In this document: in pieces, positions 26,106 to 34,895 of the stretch | Numbering within the stretch: position 1 is the first letter of the stretch | Layout of the letters: every line of letters begins with the position of its first letter | NCBI GenBank assembly: GCA_002337525.1 | Contig: DDGG01000009.1 | Span: 1-41,744 of the forward strand | Direction: 5' to 3' | DNA from: Alphaproteobacteria bacterium UBA1908 | GTDB taxonomy: Bacteria > Pseudomonadota > Alphaproteobacteria > Caedimonadales > UBA1908 | DNA: 41,744 bases | Notes under the pieces: model-generated | What the model was told of the DNA's origin: nothing | Database searches by the model: none | The model's input: the letters and a program-made list of their open reading frames with translations, nothing else | Program-made: the position numbers and the translations under genes

Positions 26106-26684
26106 TTAACTCTCTTGTTTTTTCTGAAAGTCATCCCATACGGTTCGTGTCATAAGTTCTTGATCAAGAGTTTGATAAAGCTGGTGAAGAACTTGAGAGC
26201 GAGTTGGTTTTAGACCCGGCTTTGTTTGAAATTTTTTATAGATTTGTTCAAGATAGGTTTCGACTGTACGGTGATGGATACCAAGAACTCTTGCCGTCTC
26301 CTTGGCTGTTTCTCCTCTGGCAAGCCCCTTGCAAACTTCCCACTCTCTAGAGGTCAAAAAAAGCTTCTTACGCGATAGATCATTCAAAAGAGGTTGAATT
26401 TTTTGCTTGGAATCAGACAAATCAAAAGACTTTTTCAAAGGCTTCAAGGAAATATCTGCTCCCTTGCAAAATTGACTCAATACACCAGATTGATCATATG
26501 GAATAAGCGTATCTAATTTTTCTCTGACAAGCCAATAAAGATTTTTAAGAAGGGAAGTGTTATTGAAACAAAATTCACTGTAGGATTCATTTTCTTGATC
26601 CCAGCAAAGAGTTAAACTGTCAACGTAATCTTTATGACGATGAAAGATCATAAAATGGTAACTCCACCCAAGCTCAAAAAACAT
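26106..26684 (-). CDS. LuxR-type regulator, C-terminal piece of a frameshifted gene
   Basis: A 192-residue frame carrying the LuxR helix-turn-helix (FLTSREWEVCKGLARGE, ETARVLGIHHRTVETY) and the same post-helix insertion type (TKPGLKPTRSQV) as the intact neighbour. Its start MFFELGWSYHF aligns with an internal part of the neighbour (AFFAHFKITGG). Upstream of this ATG the same frame still reads DDTALK, matching EDPLMA of the neighbour. It is thus the second part of a gene of about 300 codons. It ends 2 bases before the intact copy. If translated alone it would be a DNA-binding protein without most of its sensor. Confidence 0.75.
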   Translation of the reverse strand: MFFELGWSYHFMIFHRHKDYVDSLTLCWDQENESYSEFCFNNTSLLKNLYWLVREKLDTLIPYDQSGVLSQFCKGADISLKPLKKSFDLSDSKQKIQPLLNDLSRKKLFLTSREWEVCKGLARGETAKETARVLGIHHRTVETYLEQIYKKFQTKPGLKPTRSQVLHQLYQTLDQELMTRTVWDDFQKKQES

Positions 26685-26686
26685 TT

Positions 26687-27004
26687 TTAGAGCTGTGTCG
26701 TCACTACAAGAGGGGGCCCTGTAAAATGCGGTATATCCCTGACAAAAGACTGAATAACATTCATATAGACAGGAGAATTCTCCTCAAGGGTAAAAAACAT
26801 TCCTTTGATACAGTCAAAATCATTTGAAAAAGCATAGTACTTTCCCCCCTGATAAAGACGAAAATAGCTAAACTTCCTTGCTCCCGTTAGTGTTGTATAT
26901 TGCTCTAATTCAGCAACGCCTTGATTATAAATCGATTGGAAAAATTCAAAAGAATTTTTGTTATTACAATTGATGTCCATGACAGGCCAATCGGACAACG
27001 TCAT
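26687..27004 (-). CDS. LuxR-type regulator, N-terminal piece of the same frameshifted gene
   Basis: A 105-residue frame equivalent to the N-terminal sensor part of the intact regulator: FFQSIYNQGVAELEQYTT aligns with FFSSIYEPILETGLFSFT, and both continue with YFRxYxxxxYY/F. It ends with VVTTQL and a stop just 2 bases before the next frame's ATG. Restoring one base in the run of five G at 26712-26716 (C on the coding strand) would join it to the 26684-26106 frame. Alone it has no DNA-binding domain. Confidence 0.65.
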   Translation of the reverse strand: MTLSDWPVMDINCNNKNSFEFFQSIYNQGVAELEQYTTLTGARKFSYFRLYQGGKYYAFSNDFDCIKGMFFTLEENSPVYMNVIQSFVRDIPHFTGPPLVVTTQL

Positions 27005-27119
27005 TCCCCGAGTGGCATTTTATCTCGTTAGTGATCATTGAACAATAGAAAAAATGCCTTGCTGACTAAAGTAGCATAGTAAGTTATTTACGTTCAAAAA
27101 TTCTTTGCATCAAAAGAGT

Positions 27120-28136
27120 TTACACGTCACTTTTAACCCATAATACTTTGTAAAGCCATTGAAAGTTTTTTGCCATAATGTCAGACCTTAAACGAACAAG
27201 GTGTCCCATTCCCTCAACACGACAATACGTTACAGGCGCCCCTACCCTTCCCGCCAATTCAGCAAACTCGTCTGCTGATCCTATAATGGAATCATCGGTT
27301 CCTGCAACAAGAAGATAGGGAGCTTTAAGGTCTTCTGGGTTCAGTCGAGCAAGATCCATTGCATCTTTATGGTAGGCATAACTCATTCCCATGAACTCTT
27401 TTGTTGTAGAGCCACGTTCATAAGCTTCCTTCATAATCTCATCATAGTCTGATCTGGAGAAATCAGATGAAAATGCTTCTGGTTCTTTTTGACGCAGAGC
27501 TTTAATAAAGGACCAGAGCTCCTTACGCCACGACCAGGAACCGCCACCACACCAGTTAATTGAGGCAGCACAACAATCTGAATACTTAACAGAAAGGTGA
27601 TCGACAAGAATCCCTCCTTCAGAAAAACCTGCAAAAACAAAACGACCATCCCAGCCTTTTGGGGGCTTTTGACTGAAAAAATCTATCACTCTTTGATGAT
27701 CTTGTATTCGGGCAGAGCGCGTGTAATGGTTCATAAAAGCATCTCGGTCTATTTTTTCTGAAGAAACCCCCAGAGATTCTACGGTAACAACAGCACAACC
27801 ACAGTCAAAAAATTCGTCCTGAAAGTATCGATGTAAATGGATACTACTGTAAACAGACTCGCGCGTTTGAGAACCACCACAAAGAATAGCGATTGAATAA
27901 GAGTTTTGTGGGGGTTTTGAAAAATAAAAATGAAGTGGATCCGCGGCTTCACTATTACGAGAAATTTCAAAAATGCAAGAAGGAGGCGGACTATACTTGA
28001 TTGTCTCAAGCTCATCATAATCTTTGAATTTATAAGAAGAAATTTGATCTGTAATATTTTCCTGGCAAGACGAAAATACAGTTGAAGGTAGCAGGTATAA
28101 GAGTGAGCAGCTTAAAAGCCTTGCAAAATAAAACAT
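27120..28136 (-). CDS. Secreted alpha/beta hydrolase
   Basis: A 338-residue protein with a signal peptide (LLSCSLLYLLPSTVFS, cleavage near 22-24). The nucleophile is S172 in GFSEGG, the acid D281 or D282 in AGTDDSII and the histidine H312 in GMGHLV. The mature protein has many cysteines (such as C24, C54, C86, C112, C114, C188, C189, C196), which supports an oxidising, periplasmic or external location. A putative oxyanion region ILCGGSQTRES (84-94) recalls the prolyl-oligopeptidase / dienelactone hydrolase group. Substrate unknown. It is divergent from bioY. Confidence 0.8.
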   Translation of the reverse strand: MFYFARLLSCSLLYLLPSTVFSSCQENITDQISSYKFKDYDELETIKYSPPPSCIFEISRNSEAADPLHFYFSKPPQNSYSIAILCGGSQTRESVYSSIHLHRYFQDEFFDCGCAVVTVESLGVSSEKIDRDAFMNHYTRSARIQDHQRVIDFFSQKPPKGWDGRFVFAGFSEGGILVDHLSVKYSDCCAASINWCGGGSWSWRKELWSFIKALRQKEPEAFSSDFSRSDYDEIMKEAYERGSTTKEFMGMSYAYHKDAMDLARLNPEDLKAPYLLVAGTDDSIIGSADEFAELAGRVGAPVTYCRVEGMGHLVRLRSDIMAKNFQWLYKVLWVKSDV

Positions 28137-28280
28137 CTATCATAAGAAAATTTGTATAGGAGCTCTTATCTAAAGAGTTTAAAAGTTCTCGTCAAGATAA
28201 TTTTCTGAAAATGACATTTGATTTTTAAGACGAAATTTGACACAAAATATAGTAAGTTGAATTTATGGGCTCTTTTAGTA

Positions 28281-28847
28281 ATGAAAAATATGTACAATTC
28301 CAGGATATCGCTTCTAGTTCTTGCTCGTGAGAGTTTGTTTGTTGTACTGGGCGTCGGCCTAATGGCGTTAATGAGTCAAATATCAATTCCGCTTAAACCT
28401 GTTCCTATTACTTTTCAAACGGTTGGTTTTTTAATTATTGGTTTAACTTACACGCCGCGTCAGGCTTTTTTAAGCTTTGGAGCTTACTTGTTTTCAGGTG
28501 CGCTGGGTGCTCCGGTTTTTACTCATTTTTCTTCAGGGCCTGCTGTTTTGATGGGACCTACTGCCGGATACCTTGCAGGTTTTCTGGTGATTGGAGCAGC
28601 AATGGCGTGGGTACGTCAAACATGGGACTTAAAGCGTCCCTTCTCTCTTTTTCTCTTATGTTTAGTTGCACAAATATGCCTTTATAGTATGGGTATCAGC
28701 TGGCTTTCAATAAGCATGCCCCTTGAAACAGCTTTTGCTGTAGGGGTCGTTCCCTTTATTCTTCCAGGAATTGCAAAAGCTCTGATCACAGCAGGTATTT
28801 TGGGATATCTGAAGAAACCGGTGAGTCCAGGTACTCATGCTGATTGA
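28281..28847 (+). CDS. bioY: BioY biotin transporter, substrate-binding component
   Basis: About 188 residues, six membrane segments. The family signatures are SQISIPLKPVPITFQT and a glycine-rich stretch GALGAPVFTHFSSGPAVLMGPTAGYL read in parts around 70-100. BioY binds biotin in ECF transporters and can work with a shared energising module; no ecfA or ecfT gene is in this window. The frame is open to a TTG at 28218, but the ATG at 28281 gives the normal family length. It overlaps tatD by 11 bases. Uptake of host biotin fits an intracellular lifestyle. Confidence 0.92.
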   Translation: MKNMYNSRISLLVLARESLFVVLGVGLMALMSQISIPLKPVPITFQTVGFLIIGLTYTPRQAFLSFGAYLFSGALGAPVFTHFSSGPAVLMGPTAGYLAGFLVIGAAMAWVRQTWDLKRPFSLFLLCLVAQICLYSMGISWLSISMPLETAFAVGVVPFILPGIAKALITAGILGYLKKPVSPGTHAD

Positions 28848-29646
28848 TAGTCACTGCCACTTAACCTACGATAAACCTGAATGGGGTGGCCTTGATGCCC
28901 TCATCAAAAGAGCTTATGAAAAAGGTGTTGGGGCCTTTTTAACTGTCGGATGTTCCCGAGAGGATTTTAAAGCTGTTAGAGAAGATGCAGAGTCCCACAA
29001 CTCTATTTTTTTTTCAGTTGGCATTCACCCCCATGAAGCAGAAAAAACCCTTAAGTCTTTTCCAAAGGACTCTCTGATCCAGGAATTAAAGGACTATCTA
29101 GATCATCCAAAAGCGGTTGCTATTGGGGAAACGGGCCTCGATTATTATTACGAACACAGCCCCAAAAATGAGCAAAGAGATTTATTTCAATCACATATAG
29201 AGCTTTCTCTTGAACTTGATATTCCTCTTATAGTTCACACACGTGACGCGGAAAAAGAAACTATTGAGCTTTTACGTGACGTGGGCCAGGGACGCGTTAA
29301 AGGGGTCATTCATTGCTTCTCGGGTTCAGAATGGCTTATGAAAGAAAGCCTGGATCTTGGACTTTATATTTCTGTTTCTGGCATATTAACTTTTAAGAAG
29401 GCAGAAGATTTGCGCCATGTGGTCTCAAAAGTCCCTTTGGATAGACTCCTTGTTGAGACAGATGCCCCTTATTTGGCTCCTATCCCTTATCGAGGTAAAG
29501 TCAATGAACCCTCCTACGTAGTGGAAATTGCAAGAGCTCTGGCAGAGTTAAAAGGGGTTTCTTATGAAAAAATTTCACAATTAACAACCGAGAACTGTAA
29601 AAAACTCTTCTCCAAAATGGGAAATTTCTCCCATGAATTCTCATAA
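28837..29646 (+). CDS. tatD: TatD-family metal-dependent deoxyribonuclease
   Basis: A 269-residue TIM-barrel hydrolase of the TatD/YcfH group, cytoplasmic, with 3'-5' DNA exonuclease activity in studied members. Metal and catalytic residues appear in DSHCHL (4-9), GETGLDYYY, IVHTRDAE, HCFSGS and ETDAPYLAP. It overlaps bioY by 11 bases and the following metallo-beta-lactamase-fold gene by 14, so the three are one operon. Confidence 0.93.
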   Translation: MLIDSHCHLTYDKPEWGGLDALIKRAYEKGVGAFLTVGCSREDFKAVREDAESHNSIFFSVGIHPHEAEKTLKSFPKDSLIQELKDYLDHPKAVAIGETGLDYYYEHSPKNEQRDLFQSHIELSLELDIPLIVHTRDAEKETIELLRDVGQGRVKGVIHCFSGSEWLMKESLDLGLYISVSGILTFKKAEDLRHVVSKVPLDRLLVETDAPYLAPIPYRGKVNEPSYVVEIARALAELKGVSYEKISQLTTENCKKLFSKMGNFSHEFS

Positions 29647-30415
29647 AGCCCTTTTTCTTGGCTGTGGTGGATCTGCAGGGGTCCCTCTTATCACTCAAAA
29701 GGGCGGTTATTGGGGAAAGTGTGATTCCTCAAATCCAAAAAATGAGCGAACACGAGCATCGCTTCTTGTAACCTACCATGGCAAGCGTTTTTTGATTGAT
29801 ACTTCGACAGATTTAAGGACTCAGTTTTTAAGAGAGAAAATTACAGACATCGATGCCGTTTTATATACTCATGATCATGCTGATCATATCCACGGTATTG
29901 ATGAATTACGGCCTCTTTATTTTGCTCGGGGGCAACGCTCTATCCCCTGTTATGCTGATCCCGCGTTATTAAAAGGATTACAGGACAGATTTACCTATTT
30001 GTTCCGTGCGGGAAGTTTGAGTATATATCCCAAAGTTTTAGAGCCCTTTCCCCTCCTCCCTGGACCTAATAAGATTGAAAACACAGATGTTATTGCTTTT
30101 CCTCAAGAACATGGACCGATAACCTCACTTGGATTTCGTTTTGGTGATTTTGCATACTCCACAGACTTTAAAGCACTACCTCAAGAATCACTGGAAGTTC
30201 TAAAAGGTATTAAAATGTGGGTCGTAGATTGTGTTTCTCTTGAAGAAAAACCAACACATTGTCATTTACCACTTGCCCTTGAGTGGATTAAAAAGGTTGC
30301 TCCTGAAAAAGCTTACCTGACCCATATGGGAGAGACCCTGGATTATGATACCTTAAAAAAAAGCTTACCATCCTATGTTGTGCCTGCTTATGATGGTTTG
30401 GAAATAACCTTTTAA
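29633..30415 (+). CDS. Metallo-beta-lactamase-fold hydrolase (PhnP-like)
   Basis: A 260-residue MBL-fold enzyme. The zinc motif HxHxDH is THDHADHIHG (about 79-88), with further ligands likely in FPQEHG, STDF and THMGE. GCGGSAGVP (10-18) and the KCDSS region resemble PhnP-like cyclic phosphodiesterases. Its place directly after tatD, overlapping by 14 bases, is typical for many proteobacteria. Exact substrate unknown. Confidence 0.88.
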   Translation: MNSHKALFLGCGGSAGVPLITQKGGYWGKCDSSNPKNERTRASLLVTYHGKRFLIDTSTDLRTQFLREKITDIDAVLYTHDHADHIHGIDELRPLYFARGQRSIPCYADPALLKGLQDRFTYLFRAGSLSIYPKVLEPFPLLPGPNKIENTDVIAFPQEHGPITSLGFRFGDFAYSTDFKALPQESLEVLKGIKMWVVDCVSLEEKPTHCHLPLALEWIKKVAPEKAYLTHMGETLDYDTLKKSLPSYVVPAYDGLEITF

Positions 30416-30468
30416 GTTAGATTGACAACACCGTAAATATTGTCTGCATGAATAAAACAAGAAAAAAA

Positions 30469-31482
30469 TCAAAGACGATTTAATAATTTCAGTAAAATAT
30501 CAGGGTGGTTGGTCGTAATGCCATCAACGCCCATATCAATCATTTTTTTAAGAGCATGCTTTGTATTTGGTGTCCAAACAACAACTTTCAAACCAAGCGC
30601 CTTTGCTACTACAAGATCTTTTTCAGTCAAATTATGATAGTGAACGTTCCAGCCATGCCCACCGGCAGCCTTAATCATTGCAGGTATAGACCCTGAAAAG
30701 TCATTAATATTATAGCCACTCAACCAGGGGGAACCGTTACGAGAGTAACGCATAACATTATCATGACATCCTCCACTTTCTTCAGTTATGAAGCAAGGTT
30801 TGACATTAGGGTCAGTTTGCGCCGCAGAGAGGGGGCCTCTCCAGTCGAATGACATCAAATGTACACGATCTTGTGCCTTATGTTCTTGAATGACTTTAAG
30901 GACAGCTTTCGACAAGTGATAGGGGTCCGAGGCATCAGAAAATTCAGAAGGATCTGTTTTAAGCTCAATATAAAGCGGAGTCCCGGAAGGTTTTGTCAGA
31001 TCGAGAACTTCGGAAAGTAAAGGAATTCTTTGACCGTCAATAGAAACCTGTCTTGGATAGTTTTGAGCGTAAAGTGCCCTGGGATCAAGCGCACCTACAT
31101 TAAATTGGGAAAGCTCTTCATACGTCAGGTCTTTTATCGCCGGAGTTTTCCCTGATAGCCAATTTCCCTTTTTATCTCGTGTTAATGCTGGATTCAAACG
31201 AGCATCGTGGTGAACAACAACTTGAGAGTCTTTTGTCAGGTGTACATCCAGTTCAAGGGCGTCAACTCCCAAATCCAGCGCTTTCTGAAAAGAAGCCAGT
31301 GTATTTTCAGGGGCCAGTCCAGCGGCCCCCCTATGGCCAATAACCTGAGTTGACATTTTCTCACTATGAGCCCAGCTACTGTGAATAAGTGTTAGTATAC
31401 AGAAAAAAAAGAACAGCAGGATTGAGTTTCTTGAAAAAAAGATGAGTTTTTTGAAAAATGGGTTCAACGATAAAGCTCTCAA
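30469..31482 (-). CDS. Exported glycerophosphodiester phosphodiesterase
   Basis: A 337-residue GDPD enzyme releasing glycerol-3-phosphate from deacylated phospholipids. The hydrophobic stretch at about 18-37 is a signal or membrane anchor, so it acts in the periplasm like GlpQ. Catalytic and metal residues are H50 (GHRGAAG), E59 (APENT), E77 and D79 (LELDVH) and H92 (VHHDARL). The C-terminus VWTPN and MGVDGITTNHPDIL is the normal end of the family. An internal Met43 would give a cytoplasmic form, but the long frame is preferred. The final steps of host phospholipid use are a plausible role. Confidence 0.92.
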   Translation of the reverse strand: MRALSLNPFFKKLIFFSRNSILLFFFFCILTLIHSSWAHSEKMSTQVIGHRGAAGLAPENTLASFQKALDLGVDALELDVHLTKDSQVVVHHDARLNPALTRDKKGNWLSGKTPAIKDLTYEELSQFNVGALDPRALYAQNYPRQVSIDGQRIPLLSEVLDLTKPSGTPLYIELKTDPSEFSDASDPYHLSKAVLKVIQEHKAQDRVHLMSFDWRGPLSAAQTDPNVKPCFITEESGGCHDNVMRYSRNGSPWLSGYNINDFSGSIPAMIKAAGGHGWNVHYHNLTEKDLVVAKALGLKVVVWTPNTKHALKKMIDMGVDGITTNHPDILLKLLNRL

Positions 31483-31603
31483 AATATTTCCAATATATGC
31501 TTTATAAAGTTATAAGCCTTAAAATTTCACTAAAATGCGAAAATTAAACCGTAAAAAAGACTTAATAAAGAAGGTATTAGGAAAAATGTTTTTTTCTGAT
31601 GGA

Positions 31604-32920
31604 TCAATCTTCTTCTTTAGAAGCCCTCGGAGAGCTTTTTGATAGAAGCTGATCATATTTGATTTGAAAAAAAGCAGGAATTTCATCCCCGAATCCCAGG
31701 ACGCACTGATCCTTTGCTTTCTTACTTTTTGTGCTTACGGGTGCTTGTACTGTTTTTGATTTGGGCATATCTTTCATCACTTTTGATTCTTTTGGCTTTT
31801 CTTCAAGAGTGATATGGGTATAAGGAATCTTTTGTGCAATATATTTTTCAATAGTATGAAGATTTTTTTTCTGGGTCGGTGATACAAGACTTACAGCCGT
31901 TCCCTGTTTTCCAGCACGACCTGTTCGTCCAATGCGGTGAACATATTCTTCTGGATTATTGGGGAGATCAAAATTAATGACGTGAGGTAACTCATCAACA
32001 TCAATGCCACGTGCAGCAATATCACTGGCAACAAGAAAATCAATTTTTGACGCATGAAAATTATCAAGCACTCTCTTGCGCTCTGCCTGTGTTAAGTCGC
32101 CGTGGATTTCGCCTGCATTATAATGATACTTTTTAAGAGAACGACACAAAATAGAAACTTCTGATTTTCGATTACAGAAAATAATAGCTTTATTCACTTT
32201 TTTTTCAGTCAGGTATGCTCTTAAAACATCACGTTTATTACGGACTTTTGTTTCAATAGCACTTTGTTCAATTGTTGAGGCGGAAACTTTTTGAGGTGTT
32301 ATCGTGACTTCTTCAGGTGATAGAAGATATTGCTGAGATAATTTTCGAATCTCTTTTGTAACGGTTGCAGAAAAAAGCAATGTTTGCCGTTTTTTTGGCA
32401 AATATCCCATAATGGCTTCAACATCGGGGACAAACCCCATATCCAGCAAACGATCAGCTTCATCAATTACAAGAGTTTCCAGGGCTCCCAAAAGAAGACG
32501 GCCTCTCTTAATAATATCAAGAAGACGGCCAGGTGTAGCAATTAAAACATCAATGTTTTTCTCAAGAGCTCTTTCCTGAAGAGTCATTGATTCACCACCA
32601 ATCAAGCTTGTTATACCCAAATTATAATAAAGGGCATATTGCTTAAAAGAAGCTTCTACCTGGAGAGCCAATTCACGCGTAGGGGTCAAAATAAGAACAC
32701 GAGGCATTCTTGCTCTAAAACGCCCTTTGGCTAAATTCTCGATCAAAGGGACAACATAGGAGGCCGTTTTACCCGTTCCTGTTTGCGCACATCCAAACAC
32801 ATCCTTTTTATCTAAAATAAAAGGGATAACTTTTTCCTGAATAGGAGTCGGAGATTGATAACCAGCTTCGGCAAGTGCCTTAAGCGTTTTGTCAGAAAGA
32901 GAAAAGTCGCTAAATATCAT
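31604..32920 (-). CDS. rhlE: DEAD-box RNA helicase, RhlE-like
   Basis: A 438-residue ATP-dependent RNA helicase. Motifs in order: Q motif region FSDFSLSDKTLKALAEAGY then SPTPIQ, motif I AQTGTGKT, Ia PTRELA, GG, Ib TPGR, II DEAD, III SAT, then in the second domain IIFCNRK, ARGIDVDELP (V) and HRIGRTGRAG (VI). The C-terminus (about 375-438) is a lysine-rich tail typical of RhlE for RNA contact. It should help ribosome assembly or RNA turnover. Single gene. Confidence 0.92.
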   Translation of the reverse strand: MIFSDFSLSDKTLKALAEAGYQSPTPIQEKVIPFILDKKDVFGCAQTGTGKTASYVVPLIENLAKGRFRARMPRVLILTPTRELALQVEASFKQYALYYNLGITSLIGGESMTLQERALEKNIDVLIATPGRLLDIIKRGRLLLGALETLVIDEADRLLDMGFVPDVEAIMGYLPKKRQTLLFSATVTKEIRKLSQQYLLSPEEVTITPQKVSASTIEQSAIETKVRNKRDVLRAYLTEKKVNKAIIFCNRKSEVSILCRSLKKYHYNAGEIHGDLTQAERKRVLDNFHASKIDFLVASDIAARGIDVDELPHVINFDLPNNPEEYVHRIGRTGRAGKQGTAVSLVSPTQKKNLHTIEKYIAQKIPYTHITLEEKPKESKVMKDMPKSKTVQAPVSTKSKKAKDQCVLGFGDEIPAFFQIKYDQLLSKSSPRASKEED

Positions 32921-33241
32921 TGATGCTCAATTTTTGTGAACGCAAAAATTCCAAACAAATAGTGCGTTTCATACAATATGAATAATGCTTTTTTCATGTT
33001 TTACAGGTCAATGTCAAATATTAATTTATTTTTTTCCATGCAGGATTTCAATCTGTGCCAAAAAAACATCTTCCAGATCCTTAGTTTCACTTATTAATAC
33101 CTTACTCTCTAAAAGGGTCATTAAGGAGAGTTTATGCTGGTTGACCTATAGTATGAATAGGGCTCACACATCAGATATCCTCAAAGAGAGATCACGAAAA
33201 GATCCACCTTAAAATATATAAGATCTTCTCCTTTTCCCCCC
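32921..33241. other. Intergenic region before tRNA-Val; no gene seen
   Basis: No supported gene on either strand. An AAGGAG at 33124 leads to ATG, but the frame (MLVDL) stops after five codons. The short open frame on the plus strand covering 32985-33212 has no binding site or family resemblance. Confidence 0.4.
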
Positions 33242-33270
33242 TTGATCTTTCTTCTTAATATTTGTATACA
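33242..33270 (+). promoter_or_regulatory. Sigma-70 promoter of tRNA-Val
   Basis: TTGATC (33242-33247), 17-base spacer, TATACA (33265-33270). The mature tRNA starts 14 bases after the -10 box. Spacing and sequence are close to consensus. Confidence 0.75.
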
Positions 33271-33283
33271 TTGATTCGTCTTG

Positions 33284-33358
33284 GGGCGGTTAGCTCAGCG
33301 GGAGAGCACTACGTTGACATCGTAGGGGTCACTGGTTCAATCCCAGTACCGCCCACCA
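33284..33358 (+). tRNA. tRNA-Val(GAC)
   Basis: A complete cloverleaf: acceptor GGGCGGT (33284-33290) pairs with ACCGCCC (33348-33354), and there are a D-arm, an anticodon stem CTACG/CGTAG around loop TTGACAT and a T-arm ACTGG/CCAGT with TTCAATC. Anticodon GAC at 33316-33318 reads GUC and GUU valine codons. CCA is encoded (33356-33358). Confidence 0.97.
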
Positions 33359-33504
33359 TTGTATATCCCTAAACATCTCTTTTTTGAGTTTTTATCTAGC
33401 AGAGGCACTACTATTTCGCCATGAAACAAAGAGTTGTCGTTGCTCTAAAAGCTGGATAAAGATCCTGGAGCGGGTCTGGGACAAATCCAGGGTTTGCAAT
33501 GTCA

Positions 33505-34752
33505 TTATTCTTTGGGAAATCTCATGGTAAAAGTTGTGTGCTCGCCATAAGTTGATTCAGCTTTAATCGATCCTTTCAGACTTTCAATAACTTTTTTACA
33601 AAAAGAGAGACCAATCCCCGTTCCTTTGGGAGAGTTGCTAAAAAAGGGTGTGAAAAGTTTCTGGAGATATTTTTTTTCAATACCCGGACCTGTATCTTTA
33701 AAAATGACAATATTGTGTGTGTCATCCGTTTCAACCGAGATAAAAACTTCTCCTTTTCCTGCCGCATGGATGAAATAAAGACTATTTTTCAAAAGGTTAA
33801 AAAACACATGGATCAATAATTCCTGATTTCCGACAAGCGTGAAATCTTGCTGAATATCAATGTTGACTTTATGTCCATCTTCGTTGAATACATATGTTCT
33901 CATGGTTTCATCCAGTATGGCTTTCATGGACAAAGGCTCTACTTTCATACCTGAAAAATCTTGTTTCAGATTTGATAATAAAAGATTAATAACATTGTTG
34001 GCATTTCGGGCGACCTCAACCAGATCCCCTGAAATTTCCGTTAACATTTCAATATCTTGCTTTAGAACTTCACGTTCTGCTTCTTCTTTAGGTGGCGTCA
34101 TTTTTTTCAGATTCCGGACACTACGTCCCACAAGGTTTCCACACAAAGTGACATTCATTAAGGGTGTCCGCATTTCGTGTGCAATAATGCCTGCTTGGGC
34201 TGTAAGTGTTTTTTGCTTTTCGCTTTCAAGAATTGTTTTATTGCGAGAGAAAAGCATCGCTACAATCACAACCCATGAAGTATTTAAAATTACAGACAAG
34301 ACATTTTCATTCATGATATGAATATGATTGCCTTTCAAAAAGTAGAAACCTCCCCCCAGAATGACACCCGCAGGAAATACAATAGAAAAACTTTTCCAGT
34401 CTAAAACAAACAATAATAAAAAAACGCCAAGAATAGAGTTTAAAATCCAGCTGCCCGAAAATTGATTTTCTAAAAGGATATACGTACCCATAAAAGGCAA
34501 ACAGAACGTGATAGAAGCGTACCAGTAGTACGGTAATATTTTTTTAATGGATACGGGCCATTTATCTTTTAAGAAAAGCCCAAGACATAAAAAAGTTGCT
34601 ATAACTCTAAGAACAAGATCATCATACCTTGAATCAGGAATTATTTTCCAAAATATATAAAAGACCGGATAATTAAGAATTCCAAAAAGTCCGAATAGTT
34701 TTATAGGAGCTTCAGCTGTTTTTTCTTGAATTAATTTTTTTATATTATACAT
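33505..34752 (-). CDS. CqsS/LqsS-like membrane sensor histidine kinase
   Basis: A 415-residue kinase. Residues 15-170 contain about six membrane segments. The kinase core has H192 in IIAHEMRTPL, the N box NLLKNSLYF (319-327), G1 DTGPGIE and G2 GTGIGLSF (377-384). The sensor strongly resembles Vibrio CqsS as I remember it: LFGLFGILNYPVFYIFW, then DDLVLR, KDKWP and the FCLPF segment, with a tryptophan (W102) in the region important for ligand recognition. CqsS/LqsS bind alpha-hydroxyketone autoinducers. It lacks the receiver domain of CqsS, so an unlinked response regulator is needed; none is in the window. Start 34752 is preferred over 34803 because AGGGTAAG precedes it. Confidence 0.82.
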   Translation of the reverse strand: MYNIKKLIQEKTAEAPIKLFGLFGILNYPVFYIFWKIIPDSRYDDLVLRVIATFLCLGLFLKDKWPVSIKKILPYYWYASITFCLPFMGTYILLENQFSGSWILNSILGVFLLLFVLDWKSFSIVFPAGVILGGGFYFLKGNHIHIMNENVLSVILNTSWVVIVAMLFSRNKTILESEKQKTLTAQAGIIAHEMRTPLMNVTLCGNLVGRSVRNLKKMTPPKEEAEREVLKQDIEMLTEISGDLVEVARNANNVINLLLSNLKQDFSGMKVEPLSMKAILDETMRTYVFNEDGHKVNIDIQQDFTLVGNQELLIHVFFNLLKNSLYFIHAAGKGEVFISVETDDTHNIVIFKDTGPGIEKKYLQKLFTPFFSNSPKGTGIGLSFCKKVIESLKGSIKAESTYGEHTTFTMRFPKE

Positions 34753-34895
34753 AAACTTACCCTGTTTTTCGGTGAATGTAACATTAACAAACAAAAACAT
34801 CAAACAATTAGGTTGTTATTTCCACTACTAAATGTCAGATTGTCATAGTAATCGTTCACTTTATTATTTTGAATAAAATCACAACAGGTCACTAA

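Noticed and set aside
33121..33150. AAGGAG followed by ATG in the spacer before tRNA-Val
   Set aside because: The frame ends after five codons (MLVDL) and nothing suggests a leader peptide.
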